Below, piece by piece: positions 45,262-56,813 of a stretch of DNA of 64,000 bases. The notes under the pieces are model-generated. The model was not told the origin of the DNA. It saw only the letters and a list, made by a program, of their open reading frames with translations, and did not search any database. A program made the translations under genes and the position numbers. Origin of the DNA: Callorhinus ursinus (lineage: Eukaryota > Chordata > Mammalia > Carnivora > Otariidae); the NCBI RefSeq assembly GCF_003265705.1, contig NW_020312902.1, positions 7,007,599-7,071,598 of the forward strand. Direction: 5' to 3'. The stretch's first letter is position 1. Each line of letters starts with the position of its first letter.

Positions 45262-46979
45262 GCCTTAAATGGTCTTCCAGAGTGCAGCTAGGATGCAGAT
45301 GCATGTCCAGCTGCATGTGTGTTAAATGCACATCTACCATCTCTTCCCCCTTGAGTTAATAATACAAGTCAGGAACGTGTGCAACAGGTCGGTTGAAAAC
45401 TATGCTTCTGTGGTAGCCGTATACACACGGCAGAAGTTGCAGGGCGAGGGATTTGATGGGCAGTGGGTGTTTTACAGCGAAAGGATGAAAGCAGTGCGTG
45501 GTGTTTCGGATACAAAGATACAAACAGCAACTGGATCAAGAACTTGTCAAAGCTTTGGTACCGACGTGTGTGTGTGTGTGTGTATGCATATGAGCCCGAC
45601 AAGAAACAGATTACCCAAGAATCTCTGGGAAGAGGTTTTATATGGGAAAAACCAAAGTGGTTTTCCAAAGTCCTGGTTGGTTTTTTCAAAGGAAATGCCG
45701 AGATGTCTTTGCCAGAGTGGCCCTCGCCTCTGTGTTCAGATTTTGAAGGCACACTCATGTTCCAGTTAGTGCATACACGCAGGTGTGGGCACACGCAGGC
45801 CACGCTCAGTGTTTGGGAGTTAGGGTCACCTTAGGTTTGTACCTGATTATGGTTTGGTTTGCAGAATTGTTAGGCACATAGAGGTCTGATTATCAGAGGA
45901 TGCCTGCAAAATTTCTTCTCATAAAAAAACCGTAGGATAAAAAAACTTTCTCAAACAGCTATTGAATCCCTACTTATTTCAGGACTCTGGAAAGGACATA
46001 AAAATACTTGAGACTTGAATCCTGCATTCTAGTTGGAGAGACAAGATATAAAATGTACAGTTTCGTATTATTAACAGGATGTGTGTTTAAGAAACAAACT
46101 GAGTGTTGCAGACACAGTTTGTTTTCGTTGGGGGGAGGGTGTACTCCCTGGGGATGAGGCTGTCAGATAAATATTCCCAGACGAGGTGGGGCCGAAAATG
46201 AAATTGGTGGGTGGGTAGGATTCAAAAGATGAGAGGGTGGGAGCATTCCCAATGCGCCCGAGGAAGCAGGGAGTGGAGAATAACATGGGGACAGAGGTGT
46301 GGAGGCAAGAATGGTGTGTGTGGGCTCCCCCCCAACCCCGGCAACTGCAGCTAAGAATGACAGGTGAACTTGAAAACACAATCTCATGACGGCTTACCAA
46401 GTGACAGCACCGGTTAGGACACTTGGGCCACGGTATGAATTACTCAGGTCAAATTAAAATCATTAATGTCCAAGGCAAGCCCAACAGAGGCTGGGCCTGC
46501 TTTTGAGTTTGAATCAGAGTAACTGAAGCTTCTGAAATGAGCCTGGCTGCTTGGAGAGCCGCTGTGTCTCGAGGGCCCGGTGCCCCAGCAAGTTTTGTGC
46601 TTTTTGTAGCCCACGAGGGAAGGGGACAGAGTTGCCTTCTACCTCCACTCACTGCTGATCCTCTTTTAATCTAGAGGAATCTAGTTGGGGAATGCTAAGG
46701 CAATGCTAGAAACACACATCGGAGAGAGCCCATGTGTGGGGCAATGTCAGGTGACATCATGCTTGCCTCTCTCCCGCCTCCCTGCTTACTATGGATGCTC
46801 AGGGGTGCTTGTTAGCCGACGGGAAAAGCACAGTGGCATTAGCACATCCTTAGCATTGGCAGTGCAAAACACCATCAAACTTTTATTTCTTTGAGCTAAC
46901 AGCACGGAAGTGCTGGGGAGTGAAGATTCTTTTCAAGCAGCAACTGTATATAAGTTTTCTCCAGCAAAGCAAGGGAAGT
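45262..46979. other. Unique non-coding sequence
   Basis: Overlapping 123-147-codon frames on both strands at 45326-45834 cross a (GT)n tract (45567-45585) and encode VCVCVC-type low complexity. No recognised domain, so no gene called. Confidence 0.4.
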
Positions 46980-47075
46980 TATCATTTATTCCTTTAATAA
47001 CTATTTATTGAGCACCCACAGTGTGGCAGGCACTGGATTAGGTGCCAAGGGTATCGTGGGGAGTGAGACAGTCTT
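46980..47075 (-). mobile_element. L2 3' end
   Basis: 'tcatttattcctttaataac', 'tatttattgagcacccacag', 'gtgtggcaggcactggatta' are the L2 3' terminus in reverse. Confidence 0.75.
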
Positions 47076-47519
47076 GTGTTATGGAGTGTAGATGAGGCAA
47101 GAAGTGGTTTGGAGGGTGACATGGAGTGCCGTGATAGAGGAACTAAGTAGGGAGCTGAGGCTGCCTGCTGGAAGGGGTGGGTGCTTCAGGAGGGCTTCCC
47201 AGAAGAGGTGTCATGTAAGCCAAGACTTTAGAGTCCAAGCTAGACCAGCAAATAAGGGAGGAGGATTGTCAACAGAGCGAACTACATGTGCACATGCCTG
47301 TAACAAGACCGGATAGTTTCCAGAAACGAATGCAAACAAAAATGTTACTTTTCCACCCTCTGCATTCTCATCTCAAACTCGTTCTTCATTTATTTGTTTA
47401 GTCGTTCATCCCACAGTCGGATGTTACGATGTAAGAGCATGTAGATAAAGTGGTTGGCTGGGACAGGAACAGGACCCTGCTCCTTTTGCTCTCTTCATTG
47501 GTCTCCGGCCACATGGATT

Positions 47520-47700
47520 TTGGAGCTGAGCGCATCTGAGCTTGAATTCCGATTTACTCTTGAAATCATGTACTAGCAACGTGACCTTGGGCGTGTTACA
47601 AAACACACTCAGTCTCAGTTTTCTCATCTATAAATTGGGGGTACTGCTAATGCTTACTCCACAGGGTGGCTTGGATAATTCAGTGGGATAACATGTCTAT
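47520..47700 (+). mobile_element. MIR
   Basis: 'acgtgaccttgggcgtgtta', 'ctcagttttctcatctataa' and 'ctccacagggtggcttggat' in forward MIR order. Confidence 0.78.
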
Positions 47701-48764
47701 AAAATGAAGGTGCCCACTGCACACTGCCCTGGCTTGAGATTACCCCAGTGTATTTTGTTCAGCCCCAAAGTTCATGTTCAGAGACTCGCCCAACCACCTC
47801 CCTTCAGTGTATCGATCAGTTGTTAGGGGAGTGCTCTGTAGAGGTGTCCTTGGGGATGAGCCGAATGGTGTGGGGTGGACTTATGGCATAGGTGAGGCAT
47901 CATGCCACTCCCAAACCAGTAGCCCCTGGTAGATGCACCCATGTGTTGGAGGATGAGGGAGTCAGCCAAGGAAGCTCTGCTCCAGAAATGCTCCCAGGGA
48001 GCACTCAAACAGTGTCCTGATGGGGGCCTTCTCTCTGCCCGCTCCCCTGCGACCTCCCAGGCTGCAGCCCTTGTCTTCAGCTCACTGCTAGCTTGGGCCC
48101 GGGCTGTGTGGGCTGTCCCGTCCTTCCCTCTTCCTCCAGGGCTTATAGTTCCATCATCAGAGGCCTTTCCTGTACTCTCCCAACAGTCCTCAGTGCACCA
48201 CTGGGAAGCATCTCATCACTAATGGAAAGAAAGTCTAGACTGGTAGCAACTGAAAAATGTTTGCATGTCACCACCTGCAAAGGGCACGGTTTCTGACCTC
48301 TACTACGCCCCGAGCAGCAAAGGAAAAGACAAACAGAAGTTGTTTTTAAGAGTGGTTTGAATGCTGATTCCTGGCTCCTTAGCACCTGGTGAATAGCAGC
48401 CTTTTGATAAATGGAGGCTTCTTCCTACTTCCTTCCTCTTCCCCTTCTTTTTGTTCCCTTATTTATCTTCTCTTTCCTTTCCAGGCTTTCCCCAGGTACC
48501 ACATTCCTACTGGGAATCATTGTCTTTGGGTAACGTGCTCCTTCTTCCTCTGGTGGCCTCCTTCCCCGAGCAGCATCTGCTGATCCAGGTAGATGTGAGC
48601 CAGTGACTGTCCCTTACACTTTCCAAACCTGGGAATTTCATTTTGGTCACACTGTGGAGATCCTTCCCCCAGCGAGTAAAATTCTGCTATTCTCATTCGT
48701 AGGATGTTAATTTTCCAGATGCGTACAAAGAGCGCCAAAGCACCATAAGATACATCCCCAGTCC
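47701..48764. other. Unique non-coding sequence
   Basis: No gene recognised; several overlapping frames of 61-93 codons on both strands. A pyrimidine-rich stretch lies at 48415-48490. Confidence 0.4.
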
Positions 48765-49460
48765 CACCAGAATGTCTAGATCAATAGGAATGACAGTTTC
48801 AAGGGCTGGGGAGAGGTCGGAGCCACCAGAAATGTCACGTATTGCTTGCAGGGGTGTAAATTGGTACTGCCGCTTTGGAAACCTTTGGCAGTATTTACTA
48901 AACTTAAGTACCTATCTATCCTATAACCCAGTACTTCTATTCCTGAGGCTATATCTAAGAGAGAGGAGGGTGTACGTCCACCAGAACACATGTACATGAA
49001 TGTTCGTAGCAAGCTTAATTGTTAATAGTCCCAAACTGAGAGCCACCCTAATACCTTCAACCGGAGAGGACATCAATAAATCATGGTGTATTCATAGAAC
49101 AGAATAGTATGCAGCAATGAAAAAGGACGAATTACTGCCACATGAAGCAAAACGCTGAGTGAAAAAAAACCATACCAAAAAAGAAGGACACGTTTTCATT
49201 TAGACAAGGTTTGTAACAAGCACGCCTCGTCTATGGTGATGGAGGTCAGAACAGGGGTTTCCTTTGGGGGAGTATTGACAGGGAAAGGGTACAAAGGAGC
49301 CAGTTGGGTTGCAGCCCATATTGGTTACCTCAGTCTGGGTGGCCGTTAATAGGTGTGCACATATGTAAAAATAAATTGAGCTGTACACTGAAGATTTATA
49401 TATTTTATTGTGTAACTTACTATGTGTAAGTTTTACTTTATTTCAAGAGGAAGAAAAGAA
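48765..49460 (+). mobile_element. Old L1 (L1M-type) 3' region
   Basis: Old ORF2 C-terminal sequence ('taaattggtactgccgcttt', 'gtacctatctatcctataac', 'cagaatagtatgcagcaatg') runs into a 3'UTR ('gggtttcctttgggggag', 'aaattgagctgtacactgaa'). Heavily mutated and non-coding. Confidence 0.78.
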
Positions 49461-50024
49461 AAGGATTTGGATGAAAAGAGGGAGACATGGGCTCACCCAG
49501 CTCTGCCATTAACTTAATGTGACCATGGCCCCGTCACTTCTGCTAGGGACCTCAGCATCAGCTCTGAAGAACCGCACCTGGATTCTATGGTCTTTGGACA
49601 CTTTGTGATGAGATCCATGACAGCAGTGAAGCCTGGGATCCACTGTCCCCTTCTATCTCCACTAACAGACATCCCTCGTGCTCTGTCATCCAAGGAAGCC
49701 AGCTTCTAGGCATCTCATAAACCTCATCCTTGGATGGGCAACTTCCAAATGCTTCTCCTAGCCCGTGGGAATGTGAGTTTCATTTCTTAAGACTCTGGGA
49801 AAGAATTCTCAATAAACCCAATTAGGTGATAGAGTTTCCTCCTGTCTTCTTAATTAATTTTAATAAACAAATTAAAATGGTGATATAAACTTGGCAATAG
49901 TAGTCCCATTGTACAGAGTAATCAAAGATGTGGATATGTTTTTAAATGATATCATCACCATCATTATTATTTTGCCTATAAAATAAGTAAAACAAATTAT
50001 TAATGTTCAGTTCTGGTCATGAAA
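49461..50024. other. Unique non-coding sequence
   Basis: A short MIR-like piece may lie at about 49490-49555 ('taatgtgaccatggccccgt'). Nothing else recognised. Confidence 0.4.
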
Positions 50025-50215
50025 GTACTGGTATTCAGTACTCATATACGATAATGCTGTCATCAATTGGCCCAAACAGTTTGGAAAGCAACTTGGCAAT
50101 AATTATCAGGAGACATAAAGGTGTTTATATCCTTTGGGTCAATGAATCCTGCTTCTGGAAATCTATTTTTAAGAGACAAAATTCGAAGTATAGAACAAGG
50201 ATACTGTATTCACAG
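50025..50215 (+). mobile_element. Old L1 (L1M-type) fragment
   Basis: 'acagtttggaaagcaacttg', 'gtgtttatatcctttgggtc', 'cctgcttctggaaatctatt' match the old L1 ORF2 end in forward orientation. Confidence 0.7.
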
Positions 50216-50295
50216 AATGAAGATGGGGTGAGTTCCCTTACAATGCTTCTCTCTACATTCTGAATCCCATAGCTGATCCCTGGGTCACCCCAGCT

Positions 50296-50500
50296 CACTG
50301 GTTCTCCAAGTGTGGTCCCTGGACCAGAAGCCACAGCCTTACCTGGGGCCTTAACAGAAACACGAGTTCCTGTGACCCAGTCCAGACGTACAGACCTACC
50401 AATTCAGAAATGCTGGGGGTGGAGCACAGCAATGTGGGGTTTTAGCACACACCCCAGGGGATGGCTGGTGCCTGTTCAAGTCTGAGAACCACCGACCGAA
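50296..50500 (-). mobile_element. MER5A (hAT-Charlie, non-autonomous)
   Basis: Near-complete reverse MER5A from 'cactggttctccaagtgtgg' to 'caagtctgagaaccac', the terminal inverted repeats of the family, with 'attcagaaatgctgggggtg' in the centre. Confidence 0.88.
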
Positions 50501-50975
50501 CTTTTACTAGAGCCTCTGAGAACTTGACAAGAGTAGCTAACGGGAGGGAAGGAGGTGTACATCCTGACTCTGCTCAGTCTGGACTTCCCCCTCCTCCTCA
50601 GCTTATCGCCTGGCACACAATTCATGAGGCACATGACTTCTTGGTTACTTTGGCTGGTTTTCAGCTACTGCCAATCTGTATGACATCAACACAGGATGCT
50701 AGAGTGGACAAACTGGAGAAACCTTTTAATAGATTTGTCTCCTGTTTGAGTTGTAAACAGCACAAGACAATAAGGATCATTCCTGGTCACCCTAAAAAGT
50801 GTCCTGATAAACATCATAAAATGGTCATGCCTAAAGTTCCTTGAGAAGACAACCTCACTTGCTCCTCCCGCTCCCCTGGGTGGTTGTGTATTGGGGTGCA
50901 TTACAGTTCTTTTCCCTATCTTGTTATCCAGAACTGATCCCACAAACAAATGGGAAGATTAAAGTCAGTAGAACA

Positions 50976-51133
50976 GTGCTTTGCAAACCAGACTATGTAC
51001 ACACATCACGTGGAGACCGGTTAAAATGTAGATTTTAATTCAGTAGCTCTGGGATGGGGCCCAAGGTTCTGCATTTCTAAGAAGGTGTCAGGTGATGCTG
51101 ATGCCACTGGTCTGTGGACCACTATTTGAGTAG
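50976..51133 (+). mobile_element. MER5A (hAT-Charlie, non-autonomous)
   Basis: Forward MER5A: 'cagtgctttgcaaaccagac', 'cagtagctctgggatggggc', 'ggtgatgctgatgccactgg', 'ggaccactatttgagtagc'. Confidence 0.85.
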
Positions 51134-51154
51134 CAAGAGTATAGAGCGGGGATG

Positions 51155-51325
51155 GCCAAGCATCTGTACATTGGAAACACATGGGGAACTTATACAAGTG
51201 TTGACATGTTTCCTACCCACCCCCTCCAGAGACTGTGATAACTGGCTTGGTGTCTGGCCTAGATTTTGGAACTTTGAAGACTCCAGGTGATTGCAATGTA
51301 CATGTCAGTTGGGACCCACTATTGA
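51155..51325 (+). mobile_element. MER5/MER58-like hAT element
   Basis: 'acatggggaacttatacaag', 'ctccagagactgtgataact', 'gactccaggtgattgcaatg' follow the MER5-type plan, but are more diverged. Confidence 0.65.
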
Positions 51326-51449
51326 TAAAATAAACAGCTGACACCTAATAGACTCATCAGCAGCTCAAGTAGCAAGGGAAGCAGGTTCAGGGAGAGTGTA
51401 ACATCCTCTGATGGGGTAACTTGGAGAGTCGGCTTCTCCTGGTTCCTGA

Positions 51450-51800
51450 AGCTGGTTGGGCATCCAAATTACCCAAGAACTTGTTAGAAATTTGGAACGC
51501 AGAGCACCATCCCAGATTTACTGAATCAGAAGTGGGGTCCTTGAAGAGTGTATTTTTTTAATTTTTTTTTAAAGGCAGTGTATTTTTTTTAAACTTTATT
51601 TAACCATTTGGGAGAGACAGAACACAGAGGGAGAGGGAGAGGAAGAAGCAGGCTCCCCACCGAGCAGGGAGCCCGACGTGGGGCCCGATCCCAGGACCCC
51701 GAGACCATGACCCAAGCCGAGGGTAGACACCCAAAGACTGAGCCACCCAGGCGCCGCTGAAAGGTGTGTTTTTAACAGACTTCTCAGCTATGTGGGAACA
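51450..51800 (+). mobile_element. MER5A split by a SINE
   Basis: 'acccaagaacttgttagaaa', 'ccagatttactgaatcagaa' are forward MER5A. The sequence is interrupted at about 51562 by a reverse SINE and resumes as 'gtgtttttaacagacttctc'. Confidence 0.7.
51562..51756 (-). mobile_element. CAN-type tRNA-derived SINE
   Basis: Two T-runs separated by 'aaaggcagtgta', a weak AAT-rich region, GA-rich tract and a head ending 'ccacccaggcgcc'. Likely diverged target-site duplication (about 51542-51561 and 51757-51775). It disrupts a MER5A. Confidence 0.9.
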
Positions 51801-53988
51801 GCCAGCCCAGCATGGGTTTGTGCCTGTCTAGCTGAACCAGTCTCTCCCAGTGGCCTATCACAGGGGGCGTTTATTAGCTCCTCTAAGGCATCTGCTGCCG
51901 TACATTAGATATATATGATTTGAAATACAGTCTGTTCTGCTTCTATACGTCTTATAAAAAATTCCACGTGCTGTCATTCCTGTCCTATAATAGCTGTTGG
52001 TGGCTGGCCACAGGGCCTAAGACTGATGTGATTCATGATTCCAGAACTCTGGGACCTACCCAGCCATTGCTTCCTCTGGTGGACCATAGCATCACCTTGG
52101 TCTGACCTTTACAGAAGTGGGCACTGTGGTCCTGCCAGACAAAGCTGTGCCTGGAGTAGGGCTCTGGGCTCCTGCCATAAGGCTCGGCCCTCATGAACTT
52201 TTGTGCCTTGGAAAGAAAGTTTTCCTCTCTTTGAGTTACTTTTTCTGGCTTTTTCGTAGCTAGAGATTTCTATGTCCTTTCTGTTCTTTTTATTTTTTGT
52301 CCCTGTCAGAGACAGTATTTAGAATAAATACTCCCAGACTACGGAGTAAGAATTGAGGAATTTTAGAGCAGACAAGTCTCTGTGGGTATCCCCATCTCCC
52401 CCAGGCCTTGTTCCAAGCAAATTGGGCCTCTTACATTCCTGATTGCACCACCGTGAGCCTTTCTAGTCATGTGACATTTGCCCTTGTCATTCGCCCTTAC
52501 CTTTGAGAATCAACTTCGACTTCTATCTTTCTATTCAGATCCTTCCCATCCTGCAATATTATGCTAATTCCTGTTCCTCTGTGAAACTTGTCAGTGTGAA
52601 GGATGGGTAGGATCTGGTATTGGAAATGTAAGACAGTTCATGGAATAACTAGCTGAGACGTCTGGATTTTTTTCTGCTAAGCATGGAGCACCAACAAGGT
52701 GGGAACTGATACAGTCAGAGCTCTGCATGAGAAATATTGAGAACAGACAAGAAATGGGAACCATTTAAGAGGCTATTGCAAAAATCCAAGTGAGAGACAT
52801 CCTCTCTTAGGACGGTACAAATGGAGAAAAGGGAATAAAAATGGAAAAATAATACCTCATAAAGAGACAGGCAATTGTTTAGATATGTTCAGTGGTTGAA
52901 TCCCCACTTCCTAGGGGATAATGCACATGAAAGTGTTTTCTTCACAAACTCGGAAGCACAATGTCCTAGAAGGATATTGCTATTACCAGCTCATTCCTCA
53001 TCAGTTTATCTAAATCTTGGAAAAGCTATTAAATTAAATGGTTATCTAATAAAAGTAAAAACCAAAGCCATGATATCTATGATAGGGTGACATGATATTT
53101 TGTCAGAAGAAAGTTATCCAAATAACCTATTTACTTTGAAGGCAATACAAATTTTAAGCCTGGAACTTCTGCTTTGAAATGGCATAAAAATGGAAATTTC
53201 TCAAGTGAGTCATTCAATAGGACAGGCTGTTCCTTTTGGCTGTTCTATTAAAGCTTCTCTCCAATCTCAAAAGTTTAAAAATACATGTCTGTCCCAGTGG
53301 AGTCATCTTCTGTGGCTTTGTATACCAATTTATGGTTTAGATCCAGGAAACAACTTGACTCACCTATGTCTCCACTGGGTTTTTAATAAAACATTTCTCA
53401 GTGTAGACTTCTTTCAAATAGATGTCCATGTGTTATTTCCAATGGGAAAATGGGAGATGAGTAGAACAGGCTACCATTAAAATCTAATGGGTTTCTCTCA
53501 GAAGCCTTAGTAGTATAAATATTTTAAGGGAAGAGAATCATGTCTTAATTCTCTTAGACTCCTTTAAAGATCCCAGCCCAATATCTGGCCCAGAGTAGGT
53601 GATCGATACATATTTTTAAAATTAGAGGTCATTGCTATACTTTAAAAGTATTTGTCGACTTGCTAATCAAGATACCAAAACATTCTGATTAACACATTCA
53701 TACCTAAAATATGTATGAAATGACTATCATGGAGTTAGGGCTTAGTTGTGTGGTTGGATTGGAACTAACAGAAATTTAACTCAAGATGGCTGAAACTTTT
53801 TTTTGAATTTATTGCTTTTTTAGTAGGACAGGGATATGTTGGGGAAAAATTGTTTGCTTTTCATCTTTCAGCTCTGCTTGCTTCTGTGTTGGGTTTATTC
53901 TCTTGTCAGTGGTCTCCTGGTTATAGAAAAATCGTGCCAGAAGCTCCAGGCCTGCCTTCTCTAGGTTTTACTAACCTGGGGGGAAAAC

Positions 53989-54011
53989 AAAATATATATA
54001 TATATATATAT
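53989..54011. repeat. (TA)n microsatellite
   Basis: About eleven TA units following 'gggaaaacaaaa'. Confidence 0.9.
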
Positions 54012-55373
54012 TTCTTCCACTTGTTCCAACAACAATTTCAGACTCACTTGAATTTATAGCCCCTTAACCAATCATTCTCACCAGGGGATATGAAAGTGAC
54101 CCCTGGATCTGAGGGACAGGGGCCAGTTGGGCTGAGTCCAGAAAGAGAGTTCACAAAGACAATCAAAGTTCTGTTAGTAAAAAATAGAATCGATTCTGGA
54201 CAGGCAAAAACATAGTAGATACCCATTTCAAGAGTATTGACATATTTATTTGAAAAAAATCTCAGCCTTCAAGGAGCTTATGGTCTGGAACAGTTCTTAC
54301 ACAATTTACAGACTATACCACGAAATTAACCTACTTGTATTTCGTTCATATTGCCGAATAGAATTCAAACATGCAAATCTACTTTCATGGGCTATTCAAA
54401 TGCAAGGCATTTAGTATAAAACTTTGCATCGGGGACTCCTCAATAAATGTTTGATAAAGTTTAAACACAACTTCTCCAAGAGTTAAAACACCTTTGCTTA
54501 AGCTTAACTTCACCTCGCCCTCAATTAAATGATTGAACTTTGTCTTAAATTAAAAATCAGCAGTGCCTTCCTAAAAACCATATGCAAATACATACATTCC
54601 TAAGGCATATTTACTATGGCAATCATTCCTTAAAGCATGATCCTTGGTGGTTATATGGGTAAGTTTATGTGCCTATCAGGATACACCGAGCCTTTGAAGT
54701 CCAGGGATGCTCCTATTCTTTAATGTTGAAACAGCACCATGGAATGAAAATAAGAGACCTACACCTCCCAAGGAAGGGGTTACCACCATTGACATACAGA
54801 TGTGATTTCCTGTGCTTAGCCTTGCTCCTTATTCAGTGTCTTAAGTTGGGATTCCTAGGAACAGAGCCAGAGATAGGATTCCTGTGTAAGTGATTTCTTC
54901 AATGAGTACTCTTAGGTACATTCTGAAAGGAACAAGGGAAGCCGAAGAGGTCTGCAGAAAACTTAGACAAGGATGTGAGGATCTAGCTTCAGTATGATGG
55001 TACAGGGGGCTGTGGAGGATGGGCAACCCCCCAGAGTTGTCCCAGCAGGAAAGAAAGGGGTCTGCCTTTAATATGGCATAGTATTCACTATTGGCTGCAG
55101 GCTTCTTGCCCCCTCTGTGGGGGAGTGGGCCTTGAGTAACTTCCATGACATTGCTGGGGAAAGCGGTTCCTGTTGATGAAGATAATTCTAATAGGAGGGT
55201 GGCAGCTGTGTTTGCTGGAAGAAGGATGAGAGCACCAGCCTGTAGAGAGGATCTGGAGAAGGTTCCACAGCTTTGGCTGTCACGGTGGTAAATCGTTAAT
55301 GTGTGGATGCCGAGGTCAGTCTGGTAGGCAGTTCATTTTGTTGCAGTCACTTTGACAGCGGCAACAGATTTTG

Positions 55374-55409
<36 letters not shown>
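55374..55409. repeat. (AC)n microsatellite
   Basis: About eighteen uninterrupted AC units. The CVCVCV translation on the minus strand is an artefact. Confidence 0.95.
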
Positions 55410-55412
<3 letters not shown>

Positions 55413-56335
55413 TTGTGGCAATACTCCCATTGTAGGAAACTGTAGAGCTGCCTGCCTCACTATGGTATCTGATTGGCAGTATTGTATGTAAGCTATTATC
55501 TTGCCAGGAGCAATGGAATCATTGCCATACTGCAACAAAAGTGCTTTCCCTCTTGGAAGGCTACTAAGACATCCTGAAGATTTTCATCATTGCTCTGTTT
55601 TACAAAGGAGCATTAGGTTGAAATTTGTTTTCTCAATTTGTTAAGGTCAATATGACTATTGGAAACAGTAGAGGTTATAATCCACCATTAGGTCTTACTG
55701 CTTTAGTGTGTCATTGGCATTTCTGAGCAGACAATGCAAGGAGGAAGGACAGCTTCCGGTTCTCATCTAAGACTAGCTCCAGTTAATTAACTGGAGGGCA
55801 TCATTGTATAGAAGGGCAGTTCCTAAGGAGAACTGATGAAAACACGTTTCATCTGCAGGGAAAGATTAAACTGGGCCATAATGGAAACATAGTCAGGAAA
55901 TAGAAATGCAACTCTGACAAAGAATTCTAAACTGGCCCATGCTGGACTTAGGACCTATGGCATACATAGATCTTTCTGGCCCTTTCTGTTTGTGTCAATG
56001 GGAACTTCCAGAGACTTCCTCTAGTCGATTAAGCAGTTTTCTACAAACCCTGTTCAACAACAGGTGAATAGTGCCTGCAATAGAGCACTATGCGCAGGGG
56101 TTTAGGGAGTGAAGACAAGTCACTGCTGGGTTGGGGCTGGAGGGGGCAGGCTGTGGATTGCTTACAAGATGAAATTTCTCTCATTTGTAATTACTTCGGA
56201 AGCAGAGGAGGCTGTTCTGGTCTTTCTAAATTAGAAGGAAGCTTGAATGACCTAATAAAGGCTGTTGCATTTTATTCACAAATACTTGTGCCAAAGAATG
56301 ATAACCTGGGTTTTCTATATTAAGTGGCAATAGCT

Positions 56336-56350
56336 AAGGCATCATTATCT
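56336..56350. repeat. Target-site duplication, 3' side of full-length L1
   Basis: 15 bp, aaggcatcattatct, directly beside the L1 T-tail. Perfect match to 63431-63445. Confidence 0.96.
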
Positions 56351-56813
56351 TTTTTTTTTAATTTTTTATTGTTATGTTAATCACCATACATTACATCATT
56401 AGTTTTTGATGTAGTGTTCCATGATTCATTGATTGTGCATAACACCCAGTGCTCCACGCAGAACGTGCCCTCTTTAATACCTCTCACCAGGCTAACCCAG
56501 CCCCCCACACCCCTCCCCTCTAGAAACCTCAGTTTGTTATTCAGAGTCCATCGTCTCTCATGGTTCGTCTCCCCCTACGACTTACTCCCCTTCATTCTTC
56601 CCCTCCTGCTATCTTCTTCTTCTTTTTTTTTTTCTTAACATATATTGCATTATTTGTTTCAGAGGTACAGATCTGTGATTCAACAGTCTTGCACAATTCA
56701 CAGCGGTCACCATAGCATATACCCTCCCCAATGTCTATCACCCAGCCACCCCATCCCTCCCACCCCCCACCACTCCAGCAACCCTCAGTTTGTTTCCTGA
56801 GGTTAAAAATTCC
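56351..56813 (-). other. L1 3'UTR with two homologous modules
   Basis: The distal module (about 56370-56620) and the proximal module (about 56640-56813) both contain a G-rich tract on the sense strand (56496-56519 and about 56741-56770 on +) followed, on +, by 'cctcagtttgtt'. Each tract has four or more runs of at least three G, fitting a G-quadruplex motif. A (CTT)n/T-rich stretch (56612-56634) separates the modules. Confidence 0.8.

Larger units (their letters stand above)
51801..56335. other. Mostly unique non-coding sequence
   Basis: 4.5 kb with few recognised elements. A possible ancient repeat relic lies at about 52670-52830 ('aagaggctattgcaaaaatc'), an L2 3' fragment at about 53525-53630 ('gagaatcatgtcttaattc', 'ctggcccagagtaggtgatc'), and microsatellites are listed separately. 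Open frames stay under about 100 codons and lack domains. No gene supported. Confidence 0.4.

Noticed and set aside
45326..45834. Overlapping 123-147-codon frames on both strands
   Set aside because: Open on both strands at once, includes a GT microsatellite; no similarity recognised. Chance openness is the simpler reading.
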